A stretch of DNA of 64,000 nt from JBFLYZ01 sp040756415 (lineage in GTDB: Bacteria > Bacteroidota > Bacteroidia > JADZBD01). This document shows, piece after piece, positions 58,608 through 64,000 of this stretch. The notes beneath the pieces are model-generated. The model was not told where the DNA came from. It saw only the letters and a list, made by a program, of their open reading frames with translations, and did no database searches. Position 1 is the stretch's first letter, and every line of letters begins with the position of its first letter. The stretch covers positions 1 to 64,000 of the forward strand of contig JBFLYZ010000004.1 in the NCBI GenBank assembly GCA_040756415.1. Direction: 5' to 3'. The position numbers and the translations under genes were made by a program.

Positions 58608-60275
58608 CTACTGAACTTCCCATGCTCCCGCAAGCCATTTCATGTTCAGCAGGAAGAAGACGACCAGCAGGATCATAAAGAAGAGCGTGAGCGTTAACGT
58701 TCCGGGAGCTTCGAAACCCTTGTGCTCCTTTTTCGCTTCGGGGACTGCGGCCAGTGCAAGCTGGAAATCCTGCGGCCCTTTTATTTTGGGTCCGAAGAAC
58801 ACCGTAATGGTCATCTGCAGGACCCAGATCAGGGCCCCGAGGAAGGCAAGCACTCCACCGATACCCACAATTCCCCAGAAGAGATCGATCGAGGGATTAA
58901 ACGTATGCCCGAACGGCCCACCGCTGAAGGAATTGTCCCAGTGCCTTCTGGGTACTCCGTAGCCTCCCAGCGAAAGCATCCCTACCGCGACCAGGGCAAT
59001 CCCGATCCCGAAGATCCAGGGCTGCCATTTGGCCAGGCCGAAGGCCACGATCTTCCTGCGGAAGATAAGCGGCACCAGGTAATAGCTGATCCCCATAAAG
59101 GCAAGAGTGGTTCCTATCACCACCGTTCCCTTGAAATGCCCGGTGATGGCGATGGTATTGTGCACGATGATATTAATCTGTTCTTTGCCGTAGATCACAC
59201 CGGTAATGCCTCCGATGAACCCAAAGCCTGCCACCGAGATCACCAGCGATGAAAAAGCGGGATTGCCCCACGGAGCTTTCGCCAGCCACTGGAACATCCC
59301 GTTGACCAGCCCCTTTCTTCGCTGCGCAACCTCAATCGAAGAGGGAACCGCGAAGGCGTGGATCATGGATGCCAGTACGGCAGCATACATGGCATACGAA
59401 GTGTTCCATACCTTCCAGGGCGAACTGACCACGGGATCGGTGAGGAGGTGGTGTGCCGAAGCGATGCAGATGAACAGCACGTACAGCGCAAATCCCGTGC
59501 GCGACACTTTCTCGTTGATGCTTACGCCCCCGACAGTTAGCAGCGACATGAGGTACCATATGGCCACCATCGCGCATACGTTGATCTGCTGCGAGGAGTG
59601 TCCCAGGCCCCACCACACCACCTTATAGGTTGCGGGATCCAGGTTTTCGATAATACCCATCGACCAGAGGAGGGCCGGAATGTAAATTATGGCTCCTGTC
59701 GCGAGCGTGATCACCGCGATGATGGCCGCAGCCGTCAGGCCATAGGTAAAGAGCGGCAGGGATTCGCCATACGTTTTTTCCTTGCGGGCAACCATTAAGT
59801 TGCCAAAGAACACCGCAACCATCAACAGGGCGCCAACAGCAAACAGGATGATGCCAAGGTAATATAGGGGATGCGCCTTCAGCGGCACATAGGAGGTGAA
59901 CAGCACATCCGCAAATCCCTGGAACACCATGATATTGGTGAGCAGGAATCCTCCGATCATCAGGTAGGTGGCGATCCAGCCGCCCATGGGATAGGCCATG
60001 CGGGCGTTGAGCGTAACCGTTGAACCGAAGACCAGGCCGGCCGCTTCAAAGAACACGATCCAGAAAATAAGCGCGTTCAGCCCATGCGCGGTCAGCACAC
60101 GGTAGAACCATTCCGCATCCAGCAGGTGGAACTGCGGCCAGCGGGTGAATACCAGCAGGATAGCGCACGCGATCGCTACCAGCAGCGATACCACGGCAAA
60201 TACTGCATTGACGCGGATAAGCGTTTGCGCTTTAAGATCTACTTTAAACCCGGTTATATCGCACGTTCTGAACAT
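58608..60275 (-). CDS. Heme-copper superfamily catalytic subunit, probable nitric oxide reductase (eNOR-like)
   Basis: 555 residues, about 13 helices. Conserved ligands are H64 in LTAHGLNAL (heme b), H226 in GLGHSSQQ, H275/H276 in ASAHHLL, H372, and H380 (high-spin heme). Two hallmark residues of oxidases are changed: the CuB motif HPxxY reads HSSQQ, so the catalytic Tyr is Gln230; and the second His of the helix X pair (HxH) is Lys382 (GHFK). Loss of the Tyr is what separates NO reductases from O2 reductases in this superfamily. The pairing with a CuA/cytochrome c subunit II fits the non-canonical NORs such as eNOR. Confidence 0.8.
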   Translation of the reverse strand: MFRTCDITGFKVDLKAQTLIRVNAVFAVVSLLVAIACAILLVFTRWPQFHLLDAEWFYRVLTAHGLNALIFWIVFFEAAGLVFGSTVTLNARMAYPMGGWIATYLMIGGFLLTNIMVFQGFADVLFTSYVPLKAHPLYYLGIILFAVGALLMVAVFFGNLMVARKEKTYGESLPLFTYGLTAAAIIAVITLATGAIIYIPALLWSMGIIENLDPATYKVVWWGLGHSSQQINVCAMVAIWYLMSLLTVGGVSINEKVSRTGFALYVLFICIASAHHLLTDPVVSSPWKVWNTSYAMYAAVLASMIHAFAVPSSIEVAQRRKGLVNGMFQWLAKAPWGNPAFSSLVISVAGFGFIGGITGVIYGKEQINIIVHNTIAITGHFKGTVVIGTTLAFMGISYYLVPLIFRRKIVAFGLAKWQPWIFGIGIALVAVGMLSLGGYGVPRRHWDNSFSGGPFGHTFNPSIDLFWGIVGIGGVLAFLGALIWVLQMTITVFFGPKIKGPQDFQLALAAVPEAKKEHKGFEAPGTLTLTLFFMILLVVFFLLNMKWLAGAWEVQ

Positions 60276-60281
60276 AGACTT

Positions 60282-61202
60282 CTATTTTAAGGATTTGATA
60301 TATGCTGTTATTGCTTTGATTTCATCTTCACTGATCACCTGCGGCTGCATGGAGGCAGGATAGTCCTTCACCAGCTTGGCGTTCGGTGTGAGAATGGATT
60401 CGCGTATGTATTCATCATTCACCTGCACTTCTGTTTCGCTTCCGTCAGCCATTACCTTCTCCGTGGATCCGTAAACGCCTTGCCATGTGGGGCCCACCAG
60501 TTTGCTTCCGTCTACCGAGTGGCAGGCATTGCAGGCCTTGCTCTTGTACAGCTCGGCACCCTTAGCCGCCAGCTCTTCTTCCGTGAGCGGTGCGGCTGGC
60601 GGTTCGTTGCCCGGGGGAGCTGAGGTGTTGATGTACTGCGCGCTGTATCCGTATTTTCCCAATTCGCTTTCGCTCTCGATCACTACGATCTTGCCGATCA
60701 TGGTGTGGTGACCTACCCCGCAGAATTCGTTGCAGATAACCTTATATTCCCCGGCCGCGTTGGGCTTGAACTTCAGAACATAATCATAGTTCGGATATAC
60801 CATGAAGTTCATGTTGGTAGGCTGAAGCGAAAACCCGTGAAGCAGGTCGAGCGAAGAGATGTGAAAGTTGTACCATTGATCTTTTTTCAATATCAGCACG
60901 GGCGACCAGCGCCACATCTGGGCCATCAGGAACACATCGCCCCCGGCAGGCGGCATCACTACCGGTATGCCCTGGTCTTCGCCCACCTGGTATTTTTTAT
61001 TGAACGCATCGCATAATTGCGAGAACTCGCGCGGGGTGGTACGGTAGGTCACGCTGGATGGATTTTGTTTGCCATATACGTGCCAGATGATCATCCACGC
61101 GAACATAATGAGGCAAACAAGCACCGAAAGAACGATCCACATCTTTTCATCCTTGGCAATTTTCTTTTCGTACCAGTCTGCTGCAGGAGGTAACAGTGCC
61201 AT
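60282..61202 (-). CDS. Subunit II with CuA site and C-terminal cytochrome c
   Basis: 306 residues. One N-terminal membrane helix (about 21-40) is followed by a CuA domain with complete ligands H122, C157, E159, C161, H165 and M168 (CNEFCGVGHHTM). After a Pro-rich linker (about 195-208) a class I cytochrome c domain carries CNACH (224-228) and Met in ASMQPQV. It accepts electrons from a cytochrome and passes them to the subunit encoded at 58608..60275 (6-bp gap). The arrangement is like caa3-type subunit II, but the partner subunit I lacks the oxidase Tyr. Confidence 0.9.
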   Translation of the reverse strand: MALLPPAADWYEKKIAKDEKMWIVLSVLVCLIMFAWMIIWHVYGKQNPSSVTYRTTPREFSQLCDAFNKKYQVGEDQGIPVVMPPAGGDVFLMAQMWRWSPVLILKKDQWYNFHISSLDLLHGFSLQPTNMNFMVYPNYDYVLKFKPNAAGEYKVICNEFCGVGHHTMIGKIVVIESESELGKYGYSAQYINTSAPPGNEPPAAPLTEEELAAKGAELYKSKACNACHSVDGSKLVGPTWQGVYGSTEKVMADGSETEVQVNDEYIRESILTPNAKLVKDYPASMQPQVISEDEIKAITAYIKSLK

Positions 61203-61207
61203 AATAA

Positions 61208-61387
61208 TTATTTTATAAGTGAGTTTTTAATTTCATCGGGCATTAGGGGAACATTGCCTATTTCCATAACTCCCCAAATGAGGTAAAATATGGCGTATAT
61301 CGCCACGCCTATAAAGAGGAGAAGCATGTAATCATCGAGGATCATCTTCCAGAGCGGAGGATTCTTGACTTTTTTGTTTTCTTCCAT
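61208..61387 (-). CDS. Small single-helix membrane subunit
   Basis: 59 residues, too short for many gene callers. It begins MEENKKVKNPPLWKMI, has one helix (YMLLLFIGVAIYAIFYLIW, about 20-38) and ends PDEIKNSLIK. It lies 5 bp before the subunit II gene and is the first gene of the operon, directly behind a promoter with a box and TTCCTTTG. The position and shape suggest a small assembly or structural subunit of the heme-copper complex, like the small subunits of cbb3 or ba3 enzymes. Confidence 0.75.
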   Translation of the reverse strand: MEENKKVKNPPLWKMILDDYMLLLFIGVAIYAIFYLIWGVMEIGNVPLMPDEIKNSLIK

Positions 61388-61414
61388 TGCGAATGATTTT
61401 TTAGAATCACATTA

Positions 61415-61479
61415 CAAAGGAAATTCCGAAAGAGGATGGAAAATATAACGGTAGTCAGTATGAAAAATATTTTTTCATA
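61415..61479 (-). promoter_or_regulatory. Degenerate CRP/FNR-type box plus -7 element, NOR-like operon promoter
   Basis: TATAA-CGGTAG-TCAGT at 61444-61459 is a weak box, but minus-strand TTCCTTTG (one mismatch to TAnnTTTG) sits at 61415-61422, exactly 33 bp away. Next to it, TATGAAAAA-TAT-TTTTTCATA (61459-61479) is a perfect 21-bp palindrome of different spacing that may be a second regulator site. Confidence 0.5.
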
Positions 61480-61580
61480 TAGAATTTACTGTTGCAGGTC
61501 ATGTTTTTTATGCCGTCCGGCACATGCGGGGAGCTGCGAGAGGGAAAGATGCCGGAGCGGGCGCAGATGACCGCATACGC

Positions 61581-62285
61581 TCAGATCCGGGCTAGTTCCA
61601 TGAGCTTCTTGTCCTGCAGGATGATGATTTCTTTCAACGCTGTTTCAATGATCTTCTCCTGGCAGAATTCCGACAGGGTTTTGGAGACTTGCTCCCGGGT
61701 GGTTCCCGATATCTCGGCAAGCTCCTGCCTGGAGAGAGTCACGGATATCGACCGTCTGCCGGAAGATTCGCCATATACATCGCGCAGCAGCAGCAGCGTG
61801 TCGGCAACCTTGCTGCGTACGTTCATCCTGACCAGCCGGAGCATACGGTCCTCATACGCCCGCAGCTCATCCGTATAATAATTCAGCATCGCGAAAGCCA
61901 GGCTGCCAGGCCCTTTTAATAGCTGGGAAAAAATGCCGTTCTCGATAAAGCAGCACCATGAATCTTCAAGGGCGGTAGCGGAGAAGGGGTAGGTTTGGTT
62001 CCTGTCTATGCCGCAATCACCCAGCATATCACCCTTCCTTGCAAGCTTAAGGATGATGTCTTTTTCCCCGGCCCCGTGTTTATGCAGCTTGGCCTTCCCA
62101 TGATATAGGAAAAAGATCCCGAGGGCGGGTGTGCCTTCGAGCAGAATATGCTGGCCCTGCGCCACATGAACGTAGATCTTGCGTTCGCTAATGAGCGACA
62201 GCGCCTGTTGGTTGCAATGCATAAGCAGTGAGCAGTTTTTTACTGTGCAACTGCGGCAATCAGGTATTGCTTGTTTCGCACCCAT
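61581..62285 (-). CDS. CRP/FNR-family regulator with N-terminal Cys cluster (no. 3)
   Basis: Starting at 62285 (MGAKQAIPDC) gives 234 residues; the frame to 62327 would begin upstream of the -7 element. Four Cys near the N-terminus (DCRSCTVKNCSLLMHC) could hold an Fe-S cluster. The cyclic-nucleotide-like domain covers about 30-140. The recognition helix GTTREQVSKTL has Glu, Ser and Lys where FNR has Glu, Ser and Arg, so it should bind TGA half-sites. It lies beside the NOR-like operon and has its own box; it is a good candidate for the NO- or O2-sensing master regulator. Confidence 0.85.
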   Translation of the reverse strand: MGAKQAIPDCRSCTVKNCSLLMHCNQQALSLISERKIYVHVAQGQHILLEGTPALGIFFLYHGKAKLHKHGAGEKDIILKLARKGDMLGDCGIDRNQTYPFSATALEDSWCCFIENGIFSQLLKGPGSLAFAMLNYYTDELRAYEDRMLRLVRMNVRSKVADTLLLLRDVYGESSGRRSISVTLSRQELAEISGTTREQVSKTLSEFCQEKIIETALKEIIILQDKKLMELARI

Positions 62286-62308
62286 TTGAAAATGAAGTGT
62301 TTGTCGGG

Positions 62309-62353
62309 CAAATATTCTGTTTTCCACGCCCTTTTAATATGACCAATATCATG
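62309..62353 (-). promoter_or_regulatory. CRP/FNR-type box plus -7 element, regulator no. 3 promoter
   Basis: Box TATGA-CCAATA-TCATG at 62338-62353; minus-strand AATATTTG (one mismatch to TAnnTTTG) at 62309-62316; spacing 33 bp. The predicted transcript start supports the coding start at 62285. Confidence 0.65.
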
Positions 62354-62561
62354 TTTGGGCGCATTTAAGGGGATTGTAGTCCCTCCGCATCCGGCCGCAT
62401 GCAGGGATTCTGTAAATTGAGTAGTTTTGCACCGCTTGTAGTAGCGAATAGCTTTTTTACGTTCCCTAGGCAAAATGCCTGATTACGCCCGGGCGGAACG
62501 GGCATGGCGAGTCCTGCGAATGTTGAATTAAGCCTATTGATTTGTTCTGTTTCATAATTCT

Positions 62562-62647
62562 GCCTGGGTGGTGGAACTGGTAGACACGCAGGACTTAAAA
62601 TCCTGTGGCACTCAAATGCCGTACGGGTTCAAGTCCCGTCCCGGGTA
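62562..62647 (+). tRNA. tRNA-Leu(UAA)
   Basis: 86 bases, class II with a long variable arm (about 62606-62622). Acceptor arms GCCTGGG (62562) and CCCGGGT (62640-62646) pair with G-U at two places. The anticodon stem CAGGA/TCCTG encloses the loop CTTAAAA, so the anticodon is UAA, reading UUA and UUG. The T arm is ACGGG-TTCAAGT-CCCGT. The discriminator is A at 62647; CCA is not encoded. TTGATTTG at 62537-62544 is a possible -7 element. Confidence 0.95.
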
Positions 62648-62650
62648 CTT

Positions 62651-62770
62651 ATGAATGAAAAGGTCAAAGCGCAGCTTTGGCTTTTTTGTTTGGAACAGAC
62701 CACCAAACGGAGTTTGAGTGGGATGTAAACAAACAAAAAAGAAAGCCGGACACGGCTTTACCTTTTCATT
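62651..62770. repeat. Fold-back element 1 behind tRNA-Leu, with terminator
   Basis: The ends are inverted (ATGAAAAGGT near 62655-62664 against ACCTTTTCAT at 62760-62769). Inside, a hairpin CAAAGC-gca-GCTTTG with a T run (62665-62687) is followed by TTTTTTGTTT, an unrelated centre, AAACAAAAAAG (62731-62741) and a second hairpin AAAGCCG-gaca-CGGCTTT (62742-62759). The first hairpin should terminate the tRNA transcript. The layout is repeated at 62831-62940. Confidence 0.6.
62665..62687 (+). terminator. Intrinsic terminator of tRNA-Leu
   Basis: Stem CAAAGC/GCTTTG with a 3-base loop, then GC and a run of six T, 18 bases after the mature tRNA end. Confidence 0.65.
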
Positions 62771-62805
62771 TTGACGAAGGCGCAAGAGGGACTCGCTGAA
62801 AGCAC

Positions 62806-62821
62806 GTCCCGTCCCGGGTAC
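62806..62821 (+). repeat. Copy of the tRNA-Leu 3' end
   Basis: A 16-bp stretch (GTCCCGTCCCGGGTAC) identical to 62633-62648, which spans the T arm and acceptor 3' strand of the tRNA. It is 173 bp downstream and followed by its own fold-back element, so it looks like a duplicated tRNA tail or an attachment-site scar. Confidence 0.7.
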
Positions 62822-62830
62822 AGTTGACGC

Positions 62831-62940
62831 GCAAAGGCCAAAGCGGGAGCTTTGGCCTTTTTGTTTTGAAGTGACGCGCAAGCTCCCTCGAAGCGGAGAA
62901 ACAAAAAAGCAAAACCGCCTATGCGGTTTTTGCCTTCGCA
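62831..62940. repeat. Fold-back element 2, with strong terminator-like hairpin
   Basis: Same layout as element 1: hairpin AGGCCAAAGC-ggga-GCTTTGGCCT (62835-62858) plus TTTTTGTTTT, a centre with AGCTCC/GGAG, AAACAAAAAAGC (about 62899-62910) and a hairpin AAAACCGC-ctat-GCGGTTTT (62911-62930). The sequence between 62941 and 63070 shows no further gene or clear signal. Confidence 0.6.
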
Positions 62941-63070
62941 TTTCCAGAACGCCCGGCAGGAACCCGCTGCAGGCGGATCGTGTCATCCGGCACTTATGCA
63001 CCTTTTTGTTTGAATAAGATCGCTCCCCTTTCCCCCTGAGGTCAACGGCCTGAGTATTATCAGGCCTCAT

Positions 63071-63115
63071 GGTGATAAACCTCATTTCCCTGATTAACGT
63101 CCGCCAGTACTTTTG
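63071..63115 (+). promoter_or_regulatory. Degenerate CRP/FNR-type box plus -7 element, universal stress protein promoter
   Basis: Plus-strand TACTTTTG (exact TAnnTTTG) at 63108-63115. At the predicted 33-bp distance GGTGA-TAAACC-TCATT (63071-63086) keeps the TGA-N6-TCAT core. The leader to 63182 is about 60 bases. Confidence 0.45.
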
Positions 63116-63181
63116 AAAGCAGAAGTTGAATCCCGGCCTATGACAAGCGAATGCCGGACACGAACATAAATGCAAACGATC

Positions 63182-64000
63182 ATGAGAACTATTCTTGTAC
63201 CTACCGATTTTTCCGAATGCGCCAGCCACGCGCTCGCATCCGCCTGTCGCATCGCATGCAGGCTGGATTCTGAAATCATCCTGCTACATGTCATCTCGGG
63301 CGCTGAAGGCGGACTGCCGGTGAACGGCACGGGCCAATGGAACGAGACAATATCGTCTGAGCAGGTGCCTTTTATGATGAAGTTCCTGAAGGAAACGAAA
63401 AGAAAAATGCTGCGACTTGCTTCCACGCCTGAATTCAGGTCCATCAGGATAAAGGATGTGGTGGAGACGGGAGATGTGGTCAAAACGATCAGGGCCGCGT
63501 CAGTAAAGTACGGGGCGCAGGCGATCGTTATGGGAACGCACGGCACAAAGGGTTTGAACGATATTTTTATGGGCAGCACCGCGTCCCGCGTGGTGCGCGA
63601 TGCGGACATCCCGGTCATATCCATACGTGACGGAAGCATAAGGAAGATATCGAACATCGTTTTCGCGACCGATTTTTCGGATGAGGCAAACCTGGTATTT
63701 CCCTTTATCAGATCGTTCGCAGAGGCCTTTGGCGCGAATATCCATCTGCTGAAGATACTGGTGGATTTCGACATATCGGGCCTGAATGCGGAAAAGCGGA
63801 AAGGTCAGCAATTCGAATACGAGAACAATATTTCGTACCCGGTACAGATCATTCATCACATGCGCTCCAAGGAAGAGGGCATCAGGCGCTTTGCCGGTAT
63901 GGTAGGGGCCGACCTTATCGCCATCGGCACACATGGGCGGCATGGGCTGGCCCGCTTTTTCAAAGGCAGCCTGGCTGAGGATGTGGTGAACCACGCTGCG
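63182..64000 (+). CDS. Universal stress protein, two UspA domains, partial (3' end outside window)
   Basis: 273 residues are visible before the window ends. Domain 1 starts TILVPTDFSECASHAL and has the ATP-loop-like MGTHGTKGLNDIFMGSTASRV followed by DIPVISI. Domain 2 begins near residue 160 (NIVFATDFSDEANLV) and has IGTHGRHGLARFFKGSLAEDV. GxxG(x9)G(S/T) indicates the ATP-binding UspA type. Tandem-Usp proteins are often induced under low oxygen together with FNR-type regulons, which fits the degenerate box upstream. Confidence 0.88.
   Translation, partial: MRTILVPTDFSECASHALASACRIACRLDSEIILLHVISGAEGGLPVNGTGQWNETISSEQVPFMMKFLKETKRKMLRLASTPEFRSIRIKDVVETGDVVKTIRAASVKYGAQAIVMGTHGTKGLNDIFMGSTASRVVRDADIPVISIRDGSIRKISNIVFATDFSDEANLVFPFIRSFAEAFGANIHLLKILVDFDISGLNAEKRKGQQFEYENNISYPVQIIHHMRSKEEGIRRFAGMVGADLIAIGTHGRHGLARFFKGSLAEDVVNHAA

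Noticed and set aside
58608..60275. Ordinary ba3- or cbb3-type oxygen reductase subunit I
   Set aside because: The CuB motif lacks the Tyr (HSSQQ) and helix X has GHFK instead of GHFH, so an O2-reducing site is not supported.
62612..63229. 205-residue minus-strand protein ending in PGRDLNPYGI
   Set aside because: Its end is the antisense translation of tRNA-Leu, a common annotation artefact, and the rest covers the repeats.
63094..63994. Minus-strand frames at the right edge
   Set aside because: They are antisense to the two-domain universal stress protein.
1..64000. CRISPR arrays, insertion sequences or prophage genes
   Set aside because: No regularly spaced repeats, transposase or phage motifs were seen; the only repeat cluster is behind tRNA-Leu.

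Overview
The window reads as chromosomal DNA of a Bacteroidota-type bacterium. The signs are a type IX secretion sorting domain (20459..21130), an alginate-export-type porin, TAnnTTTG-like -7 promoter elements, a tRNA gene without encoded CCA, and a Bacteroidota-style cytochrome oxidase operon. It looks like a facultative, probably denitrifying organism that degrades aromatic compounds anaerobically. The assignment rests on gene content read by eye; no search was run.

Region 1 (1..10386): part of a c-type cytochrome, an Fe-S repair protein (Ric), a histidine kinase/receiver pair, and an operon running leftward from 10324: bcrC-bcrB-bcrA (ATP-dependent benzoyl-CoA reductase), a hemerythrin, a PNPOx-like protein and tryptophanase. 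Region 2 (10420..21130): molybdenum-cofactor handling (MocA, XdhC), an SDR, an unknown 600-residue protein, hemN-queD, an FNR-like regulator, a porin and a T9SS cargo. Region 3 (36675 leftward to 21132): one 15.5-kb, 12-gene operon with bcrD, an acyl-CoA ligase, a second BcrB/HgdB-like protein, a ketopantoate-reductase/BadF fusion, a heme lipoprotein, thiolase, Had, Oah, Dch, a bifunctional beta-oxidation enzyme and heme A synthase. Region 4 (43136 leftward to 37519): the 4-hydroxybenzoyl-CoA reductase operon (CopD-like, U32, ferredoxin, fused HcrC-HcrA, HcrB). Region 5 (43234..49283): class II ribonucleotide reductase, a radical SAM protein, proline dehydrogenase, cytochrome c and a second FNR-like regulator. 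Region 6 (49463..54546): an aa3-type oxidase operon. Region 7 (61387 leftward to 54604): a heme-copper operon whose catalytic subunit lacks the oxidase tyrosine and looks like a nitric oxide reductase, with a degenerate subunit-I/Sco fusion and a cytochrome b/ferredoxin/MvhD fusion. Region 8 (61581..64000): a third FNR-like regulator, tRNA-Leu(UAA) with a copied 3' end and fold-back repeats, and a universal stress protein cut by the window end.

Together the genes can take 4-hydroxybenzoyl-CoA to benzoyl-CoA, dearomatise it with ATP, and carry the product through Dch, Had and Oah to beta-oxidation, with electrons going to O2 (aa3) or probably NO. A palindrome TATGA-N6-TCATA recurs upstream of most transcription units. 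In 16 cases its centre lies 32-33 bp from the centre of a TAnnTTTG-like element, which points to one CRP/FNR-type activator controlling both respiration and aromatic degradation.
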